Positions 1 through 8,418 of a stretch of 34,268 nt of DNA are shown in pieces. Source of the DNA: an uncultured Saprospiraceae bacterium (GTDB lineage: Bacteria > Bacteroidota > Bacteroidia > Chitinophagales > Saprospiraceae); assembly GCA_937872405.1 (NCBI GenBank), contig CALMSP010000181.1, positions 1-34,268 of the forward strand, given 5' to 3'. How positions within the stretch are numbered: the stretch's first letter is position 1; every line of letters starts with the position of its first letter. The notes beneath the pieces are model-generated. The model was not told the DNA's origin and did not search any database. It saw nothing but the letters and a program-made list of their open reading frames with translations. Both the position numbers and the translations under genes were made by a program.

Positions 1-795
1 TGGGCATCGCCCCTTACCGCACGCAACAAGTACCCGGATGTGGATGTCTTCCAATTGCGAGACGTATTCTTACGATTGGGTATCATCGCGTCTTTGTCTA
101 TCGTCGTATTAGCTTTCAACTGGACCAGCTACGACAAAAAGCTGAACGTACCGGAAAGCTGGCTGCGCTTAGAATCGGAGGATATAGAAATAGAAACGCC
201 GCGTAGCGAGCAAGAGCCACCACCGCCGCCACCACCACCACCACCTGTTATTCAGGAGGTAGCAGCTGACCTGCTGATGGATGTGAAAGATGTGGATTTT
301 GTGGACCAATCGGTGGACGCCCGAACGGAGATTCTGGAGATACCGGTCATCATGGAACGCAAGGAAGAAAAGAAAGTAGTAATGGCTCCGCCGCCCCCGC
401 CGCCGCCACCCGCAGAGGAAGAGATTTTTAAAGTGGTGGAGGAGATGCCGCGCTTCCCGGGTTGCGAAAATCTACCTACCATCGCTGAGAAGAAAGCCTG
501 CGCCGACCGGAAGCTCATGGAATTTATTTATGCCAATATTGATTACCCAAACATAGCCCGCGAAAACAACATCGAGGGTACGGTCGTGATCCGCTTCGTC
601 ATAGATAAAGATGGCAAAGTGAAAGATGCCGAGATTGTCAGAGAAATCGGCGGCGGATGCGGCGATGCAGCGCTGAAAGTAGTCAAAAAAATGAATGACC
701 TGCCCGAACGCTGGTCGCCTGGTAAACAGCGCGGACGCCCCGTGAGTGTCTATTTCACACTGCCAGTGAAATTTATGCTGAAGGTAGATCCCTGA
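1..795 (+). CDS. TonB-family energy-transducing protein (5' end outside window)
   Basis: This is an inner-membrane/periplasm-spanning protein that would couple the proton motive force (with ExbB/ExbD) to outer-membrane TonB-dependent receptors. The frame is open from base 1. A GTG at base 40 could be read as a start, but about 13 in-frame residues precede it and Bacteroidota TonBs normally have a charged N-terminus before the membrane segment, so I treat it as 5'-partial. Counting from base 40, there is one hydrophobic segment (about residues 10-27), two poly-proline stretches (about 60-70 and 116-124) that would span the periplasm, the Bacteroidota signature EEMPRFPGC near 134-142, and a TonB C-terminal domain (about 165-250) with the YPNIARENNIEGTVVIRF and GKVKDAEIVREI elements. 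The family is clear; the receptor served cannot be inferred. ExbB/ExbD are not in the window. Confidence 0.9.
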   Translation, partial: WASPLTARNKYPDVDVFQLRDVFLRLGIIASLSIVVLAFNWTSYDKKLNVPESWLRLESEDIEIETPRSEQEPPPPPPPPPPVIQEVAADLLMDVKDVDFVDQSVDARTEILEIPVIMERKEEKKVVMAPPPPPPPPAEEEIFKVVEEMPRFPGCENLPTIAEKKACADRKLMEFIYANIDYPNIARENNIEGTVVIRFVIDKDGKVKDAEIVREIGGGCGDAALKVVKKMNDLPERWSPGKQRGRPVSVYFTLPVKFMLKVDP

Positions 796-799
796 TTAT

Positions 800-1020
800 A
801 AAAAAAACTGACGCCACAGGCCCCTTGCTGTTTACAAATGGTAAGAGTATGTTTAAAATTCGTTTTTGAAGTCGAAAATGATCAGATTTGGGTTCTCACG
901 AAGCGTTTTTTGAGCTGCATAGCAGCGCTACGGAGCGAGAAAAAGGCAAAGTGAGGTTCCATAGATGAACATTTGCAGACCAAAGTATGAAATTTAAACA
1001 TGCTCTAAGGGGCTTCTGCC
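800..1020 (-). terminator. Intrinsic terminator of the wecA-like gene, split by a MITE
   Basis: Read on the minus strand, the bases after the wecA-like stop codon form one arm (1020-1007, ending GCCCCTTA). A matching arm AAGGGGCC...GGC lies at 826-813, followed by eight U (807-800 on the plus strand are A). About 11 of 14 positions can pair. The MITE at 845-1005 now sits between the arms, so the loop has grown from roughly 20 bases to about 180. I infer that this was a compact terminator before the insertion. Confidence 0.5.
845..1005. mobile_element. MITE-like element, copy 1 (161 bp)
   Basis: A 161-bp non-coding element with imperfect terminal inverted repeats (GAGTATGTTTAAAATTC at the left; the right end read in reverse is GAGCATGTTTAAATTTC; 15 of 17 match). 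It is flanked by TAA on both sides (842-844 and 1006-1008), which looks like a 3-bp target duplication. It is base-for-base identical, and in the same orientation, to copies at 14471-14631 and 20437-20597. No transposase is encoded, so it must be moved in trans; a TNA-type duplication and GAG ends would fit an IS5-family transposase (inference). It contains a small internal hairpin, GCTGC-ATA-GCAGC. Confidence 0.9.
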
Positions 1021-2093
1021 TAAATAGAGCGCTGAATGCCGCGACCTTTTCGGAGGTGCACGCGCCCGTGCAGCCACAGTGTAAGCCCCGTGGCGATAGC
1101 TAACACGCATAACAACAACTGATGCACGCCCATCACCTGGTGGGCAGCAAAAACAAAAACAATAAAACAGACATTTACCAGCACCAAGATAGTAGTTGCC
1201 TGCATGTGCGAGAATCCATTATCAATCAACAGATGATGGATATGCCGACGGTCAGCATGAAAAGGCGAACGCCCCCGAATAATCCGCGTAAGAAATACGC
1301 GGATGGTATCGAATAAAGGCAATATCATAATACCAACAGCAACAGCCGGAGAGGCATTGAATTTATAAGGCGTATTTGATGGCAAATAATAATTTAGATC
1401 AATAAATTTAATAACTAAAATAGCACATACAATCCCGATCATCAGCGAGCCAGTATCCCCCATGAAAATGCGCGCAGGCGTATAGTTATACTTTAAAAAC
1501 GCAACCACGGAGCCAGTTGTGCAGAAAGCAATAATAGCAAATTCGATACGATCTGCCAGAAAAAACCAACAGCCCAACGTGGCGGCAATGAGTGCGCCAA
1601 TGCTGCCAGCCAATCCATTAATACCATCTATCAGATTGAATGCATTGATGATAACCAAAATAGTAAAAATAGATAACAAAATGTAAAATGTATTTCCTAA
1701 ACCCTCATGAATACCCAGCACACCATACAATCCGGTTAGTTGTATTTCTGATTTGAACACCAAGATGCTGGCTGCTAATACCTGCCCTACCATCTTATTG
1801 AAAGGAGACATTGGAGCAATATCATCCTTAGCGCCAATGAGAAAAATAATAATAAAAGCACAAAGGGTATATTGCAAACTCCCAAAATCACTGAAAGGCG
1901 TCCACAAAACAATAGAAAAGATAGCACCGGCAAAGATAGCAATACCCCCCAAAGACGGCGTCCTTACAGTATGAGAGCTTCGATCATTTGGCTCGTCGAA
2001 AAGATGCTTATCTCTGGCTATGCCTATAATAGAGGGAATAGCGAAATAAGTCATGGTAAAAGCAGTCAGGAAACCCAAAAAAATCGAATACAT
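1020..2093 (-). CDS. wecA: WecA/MraY-family undecaprenyl-phosphate sugar-1-phosphate transferase
   Basis: An integral membrane glycosyltransferase (family 4 of sugar-phosphate transferases) that would move a HexNAc-1-phosphate from a UDP-sugar to undecaprenyl phosphate, starting synthesis of a surface polysaccharide. The 357-aa length is normal. Visible motifs in order: SHTVRTPSLGG (about 40-50), the catalytic aspartate pair in GAKDD (87-91), NAFNLIDGINGLAG (150-163), FMGDTGS (210-216) and the WecA-type cytoplasmic HADRRHIHH (279-287). The last motif separates it from MraY and points to a WecA/TagO-type enzyme. About ten membrane segments surround these motifs. It is convergent with tonB and alone in its unit. 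UppS, a flippase and a Wzz protein lie within 11 kb, which supports a role in polysaccharide assembly, but the exact sugar is unknown. Confidence 0.9.
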   Translation of the reverse strand: MYSIFLGFLTAFTMTYFAIPSIIGIARDKHLFDEPNDRSSHTVRTPSLGGIAIFAGAIFSIVLWTPFSDFGSLQYTLCAFIIIFLIGAKDDIAPMSPFNKMVGQVLAASILVFKSEIQLTGLYGVLGIHEGLGNTFYILLSIFTILVIINAFNLIDGINGLAGSIGALIAATLGCWFFLADRIEFAIIAFCTTGSVVAFLKYNYTPARIFMGDTGSLMIGIVCAILVIKFIDLNYYLPSNTPYKFNASPAVAVGIMILPLFDTIRVFLTRIIRGRSPFHADRRHIHHLLIDNGFSHMQATTILVLVNVCFIVFVFAAHQVMGVHQLLLCVLAIATGLTLWLHGRVHLRKGRGIQRSI

Positions 2094-2373
2094 GCGTTTT
2101 CACGTTAGGTTTACAAAGTTTTTCATTATCCCTTTTTTGAGAACCAGATGCACGCTGCATTTATTGTGCTGTTTGTAGGGGCTAATGCGGGGTCGGAGAA
2201 TAATCTTTTATGTTAAAAGCATTAAAAATTAATTTTATATCTTAAAGTTTGACTGTCAATTTATTTAGTTCGTTTTGATTGTAAACAATGATGGCTTCAA
2301 TTAAAAGCAACGTGTTTGATTTTTCCAATATCTTACAAAATCGCGAATCGTATTACACTACTTAAAATCCATT

Positions 2374-4098
2374 TTAAAAAATAGAATCATCTAGGGTATC
2401 CAGCCATTGGCGAATTGGTTGGATGGCTGATACCACACAGTCTGGCTCAAAAGGAGATCGGAGGTTGGCCAAGCGCACCAATTCTAAGAAAGAGCGGCTT
2501 CCGCCGGCTTGACACAGGCGCACATAATCATTCCAGGCTTCTTCTCGTTCTTCTAAGCTGCGTTTCCAAAACTGGAAAGCGCATATCTGGGCGAGCGTAT
2601 AATCAATATAATAAAATGGGGACATAAAAATATGATTCTGCTTGAGCCAGTAACTGCCATTTTCCAATAGTTTGTTATTTTCATAATTGCGATGAGGCAG
2701 GTACTTACGCTCGATGTCGCGCCAGGCTTGGTTGCGTTCAGCAGGCGTCATATCTGGATTTTCGTACACTACGTGCTGAAATTCATCAACAGACACGCCG
2801 TAAGGCAAGAAGCATATCGCATTGGAAAGATGATGGAAGCGAAACTTATCGGTTTCCTCTTCAAAGAAGAGCGGCATCCACGGCCAGGTGAAAAATTCCA
2901 TGCTCATAGAATGAATTTCACAGGCTTCATAAGTTGGCCAATTGTACTCTCGCAATCCAATTTGGCGGCTCTCATACACCTGGAAGGCATGACCTGCTTC
3001 GTGTGTCAGCACTTCGATGTCGCCGCTGGTACCATTAAAATTAGAAAAAATAAATGGCGTGCGATAATTATCAATATAAGTACAGTAGCCGCCGGTAGCT
3101 TTACCAGGGCGGGTTTCGAGGTCGAGCAGGTCGCGGTCGCGCATGAAGTTAAAAAACTCATGGGTTTCCGGCGATAGTTCTGCGTACATTTTATTCGCCT
3201 GATTTACAATCCATTGAAAATCTCCTTTGGGTTTGGGGTTGCCCGACCGGAAGCGCACTTCTTCGTCATAATAGTATAGTGTATCCAATTGTAGGCGCTG
3301 GCGCTGGCGCTCGTACAGTGCGGATGCAATGGGTACAATATGTTGTCGAATCTGTTCTCGAAAATTCGCTACCATATCCGCATTGTAATCGGAGCGCAAC
3401 ATTCGAGCGTAGCCCAATTCTACAAAATTGCGGAAGCCCAAGCGGGTAGCAATGCGATGGCGGGTTTTAACCAAATGGTCGAAGATACTTTCCATCTCCG
3501 GTTTTTGCTGTGCGTAAAAGTTCCATCTCGCTTCAGCGGCTGCCTTGCGTTTCGAGCGGTCGGCCACAAAGTCGTAGCGCATAATGGACGAAAGATTGAG
3601 AACTTCTCCCTCAAACTCAATGGCTGCACGAGCTTTCAGCTTGGTGTAGGCGCTGCTCAGGGCATTTTCCTGCTGCATATCCCCCAGTATAACAGGCTTG
3701 AACGTGCGTTGGGACAATTCAGCAATGGTGAATAACTGCCGCCCAAAACGCAGTTGTAGTTCATGCCTGAACGGAGAAGCCAGCAGGCGCTCATAGAGTG
3801 CATTATTCAATGCTTCGTAGCGGGGTAGGTGCTGATCAAAAAAATCGTTTTCCTGTTCATAAAACTTATCAATGGTGTTGATCGTGTGCCGAATGTGGCA
3901 AATATTCTGCATAGACATGAACGAGCTGCGCATAGTATTCAATTGCTCTAAGCAATCGGCTTGCGCGGACAAAGAATCCGCTTGCGCAAACTCGGCGAGC
4001 AAAGTATGAAAGCGCTCCTCAAAAGCCGCCATATCAGGGCGTTGGTAGTCAAAATCTGTAAATTTCAGCATTAGGGGTCGTGTTAAATAGGCAGACAA
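2374..4098 (-). CDS. M3 family oligoendopeptidase (PepF-like)
   Basis: A cytoplasmic zinc metallopeptidase of 574 aa that degrades short peptides. The active-site motif HEAGH is near residues 366-370 (in THEAGHAFQVYES). The third metal ligand is the glutamate in the downstream CEIHSMSMEFF stretch. No signal peptide is present. Length and the layout of the C-terminal helical half fit the M3B oligoendopeptidase F group. It is transcribed away from uppS, with a 148-base gap between the divergent starts. Downstream (2094-2373) is an AT-rich gap before wecA with no gene and no terminator that I can see. The family assignment is firm; the physiological substrate is unknown. Confidence 0.92.
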   Translation of the reverse strand: MSAYLTRPLMLKFTDFDYQRPDMAAFEERFHTLLAEFAQADSLSAQADCLEQLNTMRSSFMSMQNICHIRHTINTIDKFYEQENDFFDQHLPRYEALNNALYERLLASPFRHELQLRFGRQLFTIAELSQRTFKPVILGDMQQENALSSAYTKLKARAAIEFEGEVLNLSSIMRYDFVADRSKRKAAAEARWNFYAQQKPEMESIFDHLVKTRHRIATRLGFRNFVELGYARMLRSDYNADMVANFREQIRQHIVPIASALYERQRQRLQLDTLYYYDEEVRFRSGNPKPKGDFQWIVNQANKMYAELSPETHEFFNFMRDRDLLDLETRPGKATGGYCTYIDNYRTPFIFSNFNGTSGDIEVLTHEAGHAFQVYESRQIGLREYNWPTYEACEIHSMSMEFFTWPWMPLFFEEETDKFRFHHLSNAICFLPYGVSVDEFQHVVYENPDMTPAERNQAWRDIERKYLPHRNYENNKLLENGSYWLKQNHIFMSPFYYIDYTLAQICAFQFWKRSLEEREEAWNDYVRLCQAGGSRSFLELVRLANLRSPFEPDCVVSAIQPIRQWLDTLDDSIF

Positions 4099-4181
4099 AA
4101 TACAACGTTTCCATTATCTGGACAAATTTGTAAGATTTTTGTTTGAAAAGCGTTTTCACAGAGGGTTTTGCATTCTTTTCT

Positions 4182-4189
4182 TAACTTTG
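4182..4189 (+). promoter_or_regulatory. -7 element TAACTTTG upstream of uppS
   Basis: A perfect match to the Bacteroidota -7 consensus TAnnTTTG, 57 bases before the upstream uppS ATG. No TTG is found at 17-23 bases upstream, so the -33 element is weak or absent. Confidence 0.5.
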
Positions 4190-4246
4190 TGCAACTTTTG
4201 CGAAAACTTCTGAAAAAATAGCGAAAAAAGAACACATTAGCGATTT

Positions 4247-4996
4247 ATGGTCGAAGCGTTGGTAATGGATTTGAAAGATCAAATCAATCTTGATAAACTG
4301 CCTCGTCACATTGCCATTATCATGGATGGTAACGGGCGCTGGGCCAAGAAACACGGGCGTCCGAGAGTATTTGGGCACCGCAACGGCGTCAAAGCTGTGC
4401 GTGAAGTGACAGAGGCTGCCGCCGAACTGGGTGTACAGTTCCTTACTTTGTATGCCTTTTCTACCGAAAACTGGAAACGCCCGCACACCGAGGTAAACGC
4501 GCTCATGGAGCTATTAGTGGATACTATCCATCGGGAGATTGATACCCTGATGAAAAATAATATCCGCTTAGAATATATCGGTGATCTGAGTCGGCTACCA
4601 GACTCTACCCGTCGTGCGTTGCTAAATGGAATCGAACTTACCCGCCACAATACCCGCATGACGCTCGTGTTGGCGCTCAACTACAGCGCACGCTGGGAAA
4701 TCGTAGAAGCAACTCGGCGCTTAGCAGCCGACGTAGCTACCGGTAAACTCAAGCCAGAAAATATCAATGAAGTGACCGTAGCCGATGCGCTTAGCACCCG
4801 CCACATGCCGGATCCAGAATTGCTCATTCGAACCAGCGGAGAAACTCGGCTGAGCAATTTCTTGCTATGGCAAGTGGCTTATTCCGAATTTTATTTTACA
4901 CCAGTGCTTTGGCCCGACTTCCGTAAGGCACATCTATACGAAGCGATCCTCGATTTTCAAAAACGAGAAAGGCGCTTTGGTGGAGCCAGTGCCTAA
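4247..4996 (+). CDS. uppS: Undecaprenyl diphosphate synthase (isoprenyl transferase)
   Basis: A cytoplasmic/membrane-associated cis-prenyltransferase that condenses farnesyl diphosphate with isopentenyl diphosphate to make the C55 lipid carrier for peptidoglycan and polysaccharide synthesis. Signature motifs: IIMDGNGRWAKK with the catalytic aspartate, GHRNGVKAVRE, FSTENW, and the C-terminal RTSGETRLSNFLLWQ and SEFYFTPVLWPDF blocks, all in canonical order. Length is 249 aa from the first ATG. The ATG at 4265 gives an N-terminus (MDLKDQINLDKLP) closer to relatives and may be the true start. bamA follows, as is usual in Bacteroidota. The product is the substrate carrier of the WecA-like enzyme encoded at 1020-2093. 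Confidence 0.96.
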   Translation: MVEALVMDLKDQINLDKLPRHIAIIMDGNGRWAKKHGRPRVFGHRNGVKAVREVTEAAAELGVQFLTLYAFSTENWKRPHTEVNALMELLVDTIHREIDTLMKNNIRLEYIGDLSRLPDSTRRALLNGIELTRHNTRMTLVLALNYSARWEIVEATRRLAADVATGKLKPENINEVTVADALSTRHMPDPELLIRTSGETRLSNFLLWQVAYSEFYFTPVLWPDFRKAHLYEAILDFQKRERRFGGASA

Positions 4997-5152
4997 TTCC
5001 AGAACTAAGCAATCATACAACCTTTCGCAACTATGGCGACTCTTTTAAATGTTTCTGAAAACACCCGGCAACATTGCCATCCAAACACCGTTCAGCTATT
5101 TAAATATGTGCTCAATGCCCCTTTTGCGGCATTCGGACAATCAGAGATTGTG

Positions 5153-7678
5153 ATGAAAAAAATATACTTCGCCCTCTTTTGCCTGTTGTGCTCCGTTTGG
5201 CTGTCTGCACAGACGCAGGATACGCTTTCGGTATTACTTTATGATGATCCGCGCGACTTTGAAATTGGCGGCATCAAAGTGACAGGCGCTGATTTTAGCG
5301 ATGACAACGCCATTATAGCTATCTCGGGCCTGCGAGTAGGCGAAAAAATCCGTATTCCTGGCGCTGAGATTCCCCGTGCCATTAAGGCTTTATGGAAACT
5401 TCGACTCTTTACCAGCATTCAAATTCTGCAAGAGCGCACTATCGGTGACGTTATTTTTCTGGACATTCAGGTGCAGGAACGCCCGCGACTTAGCCGTTAT
5501 ACTTATCGAAATATCAAAAAAAGCTATCATACGGATTTGAATGAAAAGCTCAATCGGCACGTACTGAAGGGTGGGATCGTTACGGATAATGTGAAAGTGA
5601 ATGCTCAACGCGAAATCGAAGCATTCTTTAAAGAAAAGGGCTTCTTAGATGCGCGGGTACGGGTAGAAGAAACGCCCGATTCGGTACGCCTCAACTCGGT
5701 AATGCTGCTTTTTGATCTGGATCGAGGCAATCGTGTGAAAATCAGCGACATTCGCTTTGTAGGGAATGATGCTGTGAAAGAGAAAAAATTGCTTAAGCAA
5801 CTTAGCAAAACAAAAGAGAAAAAGCGCCTCTTTGCTTCCTCCAAATTATTGAAAAAAGAATACGAAGAAGACAAGAAAAAACTAATCAAATACTACAACA
5901 AAGTGGGCTACCGCGATGCCATACTTCTTGGTGATAGCATCTGGCGCGATTCTAAAGGACATCTGGTCATAGAAATTCGACTGAGCGAAGGCGACCAGTA
6001 TTTCTTCCGCAACATTGTATGGAAGGGCAATTCAATCTACAGCAGTGAAACCCTGTCGGAGGTACTGGGCATTGAAAAAGGGGATGTGTACAACCAAGAA
6101 TTGCTGCAAACCCGCCTCTCGTTTAGCCAAGAAGGGCGAGATGTGAGCACTTTGTACATGGACAATGGCTATCTGTTCTTCCAAGCAGACCCCGTCGAGG
6201 TAGCGGTTGCCGGTGATTCGATTGACCTGGAAATCCGTATCTTTGAAGGCCCCCAGGCTACTATTGACAAAGTGGTCATCACTGGAAACGACCGCACGCA
6301 CGAGCATGTAATCCGGCGCGAGTTGCGTACCCTACCCGGTGAGAAATTCAGTCGCTCAGATATTATTCGCTCCCAGCGTGAAATTATCAATCTTGGCTAT
6401 TTCAACCCAGAAGAACTCGGGATCAACACGCCAGTAAACCCCGACCGAGGTACTGTGGATATTGAATACAAAGTGGAAGAGAAACCTTCTGACCAATTAG
6501 AACTTTCCGCAGGTTGGGGCGGCCCTGCTCGTGTAATCGGAACACTTGGGGTATCATTCAACAACTTTTCCCTGCGCAATATTTTTCGTAAGGAAGCCTG
6601 GCATCCATTGCCACAGGGCGACGGGCAACGCCTTTCGCTACGAGCACAAACCAACGGCGACTTTTTTCAGTCGTATAACGCCTCTTTTACAGAGCCTTGG
6701 CTTGGCGGTAAGAAGCCCAATTCTCTAACTGTAGCCGCATTCTACAATCGTATCGCTTACGGATTTCGTACTGATGTTGAACGCCCTATTCTCAACATTC
6801 TGCAAGGTTCGGTGAGCTTTGGTACTCGATTGAAATGGCCCGACGATAACTTCATCGCAAGCACCTCGATCAACCTACAACGCCTATCCCTAAACGACTG
6901 GCAGCAAGGCCTCCAGGTATTCCCTACCGATGACGGAACCTTAGTAACCGACGGGCGCTTCAATAATTTCAGTATTCGCCAAACTATTGCCCGAACCACT
7001 ATCAACGACCCCATTTTTCCACGGGAGGGTTCGCGTATTTCGCTGACGATGCAAATAACGCCGCCGTATTCGCTATTTAGCAATAAGAGCTATGCGGACT
7101 TACCACCGAGCGAGCGCTTCCGGTGGGTAGAGTATCATAAATGGCGTTTTGATGCAGAATGGTACACCCCCATTGTAGGCAAACTGACGCTCAAAACTTC
7201 CGCCAAAATTGGCTTATTGGGCTTTTACAATAATGCAATTGGTACTTCACCGTTTGAACGCTTCCAATTGGGCGGCGATGGCATCAACAACCAACAATTT
7301 GCTTTTGCTGGCGTGGATATCATCTCTATGCGTGGCTATGATGTAGGCGACATTGATGCGAACATCGGAATAGGAGGCGTACGGACCCCCACACCTGTGT
7401 TCGATAAGTTTACCTTAGAATTGCGCTATCCCATCTCGCTTAATCCGAGTTCAACTATTTTTGTGCATAGCTTTTTGCAAGGGGGTAATGCCTGGCGGCA
7501 AATCCGCGACTTTAACCCTTTCGACATCCGGCGCTCGGCGGGCTTTGGTGTGCGAGTGTTCCTGCCGATGTTTGGGGTACTGGGTTTTGACTATGGTGTC
7601 GGCTTCGACAAGGATGGTCCGCGTACTTTACAAAATTTGGCGCGTTTCAACATCGTGTTGGGCTTTGAACCGGAGTAA
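5153..7678 (+). CDS. bamA: Outer-membrane protein assembly factor BamA (Omp85 family)
   Basis: The central component of the machinery that folds beta-barrel proteins into the outer membrane. From the ATG at 5153 the protein is 841 aa and begins with a good signal peptide (MKKIYFALFCLLCSVWLSAQ). An in-frame ATG at 5033 would add 40 residues before this signal peptide and destroy its position, so I prefer 5153. The N-terminal half holds a run of POTRA domains (for example FEIGGIKVTGADFSDDNA, then VKISDIRFVGNDAVKEKKL, FFRNIVWKGNSIYSSETL and IDKVVITGNDRTHEHVIRRE). The C-terminal half is the barrel, with the L6-loop-type motif MRGYD near nt 7330 and an end in RFNIVLGFEPE. It follows uppS by 156 bases. 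The skp/ompH genes that often come next in this phylum are not here. Confidence 0.95.
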   Translation: MKKIYFALFCLLCSVWLSAQTQDTLSVLLYDDPRDFEIGGIKVTGADFSDDNAIIAISGLRVGEKIRIPGAEIPRAIKALWKLRLFTSIQILQERTIGDVIFLDIQVQERPRLSRYTYRNIKKSYHTDLNEKLNRHVLKGGIVTDNVKVNAQREIEAFFKEKGFLDARVRVEETPDSVRLNSVMLLFDLDRGNRVKISDIRFVGNDAVKEKKLLKQLSKTKEKKRLFASSKLLKKEYEEDKKKLIKYYNKVGYRDAILLGDSIWRDSKGHLVIEIRLSEGDQYFFRNIVWKGNSIYSSETLSEVLGIEKGDVYNQELLQTRLSFSQEGRDVSTLYMDNGYLFFQADPVEVAVAGDSIDLEIRIFEGPQATIDKVVITGNDRTHEHVIRRELRTLPGEKFSRSDIIRSQREIINLGYFNPEELGINTPVNPDRGTVDIEYKVEEKPSDQLELSAGWGGPARVIGTLGVSFNNFSLRNIFRKEAWHPLPQGDGQRLSLRAQTNGDFFQSYNASFTEPWLGGKKPNSLTVAAFYNRIAYGFRTDVERPILNILQGSVSFGTRLKWPDDNFIASTSINLQRLSLNDWQQGLQVFPTDDGTLVTDGRFNNFSIRQTIARTTINDPIFPREGSRISLTMQITPPYSLFSNKSYADLPPSERFRWVEYHKWRFDAEWYTPIVGKLTLKTSAKIGLLGFYNNAIGTSPFERFQLGGDGINNQQFAFAGVDIISMRGYDVGDIDANIGIGGVRTPTPVFDKFTLELRYPISLNPSSTIFVHSFLQGGNAWRQIRDFNPFDIRRSAGFGVRVFLPMFGVLGFDYGVGFDKDGPRTLQNLARFNIVLGFEPE

Positions 7679-7790
7679 GACTACAAGAGCAAAGGCTGCC
7701 GCACAGTGCAAAAAGTGTGCCGTTGGACATGCCAAGCAACACCGTACACAAATTTTGCGCTGTGTGATGATAACCCTGAGCACATTTTTT

Positions 7791-7798
7791 TATCTTTG
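7791..7798 (+). promoter_or_regulatory. -7 element TATCTTTG
   Basis: A perfect TAnnTTTG match 19 bases before the ATG at 7817. The start of transcription would fall near 7805, giving a very short leader. No convincing TTG lies at the -33 position. Confidence 0.5.
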
Positions 7799-7816
7799 TA
7801 AAAAATACCAAAGACC

Positions 7817-8305
7817 ATGAGCAAAATTATTGCGCTATGCGCCATGCTATTCGTGTGCTGCCTTACTTCTTTATTGGCACAAGTTCCAACCCAACCGGCC
7901 GCACCACTGCCCAAAGTATTCGTGATGGGCGAATACGAACAGGCCTACGAAACCCTAACCAACTTGTATCCGCGTACGCTACTTGAAATATGCAACAGCG
8001 ACATGCGCCAAGCCTTCGAAAAATGGCTGGAGGTAGCTAAGGCCTTAGAAGCACATGCTGAAAATGTCAAATTCGATATTCGAGGCGTTAAAGTTCGCAT
8101 GCACATTTTTTGGGAAAAGGATGGCTCTATAACACACATTGGCTACATCATGCGCCCAGAATCGCGCAATATTTCCAAGGAGCATCTCAGCGCCTTCCTC
8201 TCCAGTTTTACCCGAGTATATCGGCTACCTATCAATGCAGAGCAGCCTTTTTCACACTACACGATTGCCTCATTTCCAATATTTTCTGAACCTTCGGATC
8301 ATTAA
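7817..8305 (+). CDS. Small secreted protein of unknown function
   Basis: A 162-aa protein that I do not recognise. It starts with a typical signal peptide (MSKIIALCAMLFVCCLTSLLAQ), so it is probably periplasmic or outer-membrane associated; the residue after the likely cleavage site is not cysteine, so it is not a lipoprotein. The mature part is a helical stretch (about 35-80) followed by alternating strand-like segments (FDIRGVKVRMHIFW, GSITHIGYIMRP) and a basic/aromatic C-terminal end (SHYTIASFPIF). The strand pattern is faintly like small alpha/beta periplasmic domains such as TonB C-terminal domains, but I see no diagnostic motif. It occupies the position after bamA where skp is often found, but has no coiled-coil region. 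It has its own -7 element. Confidence 0.75.
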   Translation: MSKIIALCAMLFVCCLTSLLAQVPTQPAAPLPKVFVMGEYEQAYETLTNLYPRTLLEICNSDMRQAFEKWLEVAKALEAHAENVKFDIRGVKVRMHIFWEKDGSITHIGYIMRPESRNISKEHLSAFLSSFTRVYRLPINAEQPFSHYTIASFPIFSEPSDH

Positions 8306-8418
8306 GTCCGATGTTTTTTCATTTTGATGACAATTATTTCGGCAGTTTTCACATAATTTCAATCGCAAAAGCATTTTCTTTGCACCTGAATTATTAGAAC
8401 TTCAAAATTGCTGAAATA

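Noticed and set aside
252..518. Minus-strand ORF with poly-glycine
   Set aside because: It is the antisense shadow of the proline-rich stretches of the TonB-family gene.
40..795. GTG at base 40 as the true start of the TonB-family gene
   Set aside because: The frame stays open to base 1 and the residues before the GTG fit the usual charged N-terminus, so the real start is probably outside the window.
2692..3735. Plus-strand ORFs opposite the M3 peptidase gene
   Set aside because: They lie wholly antisense to a well-supported gene and resemble no family.
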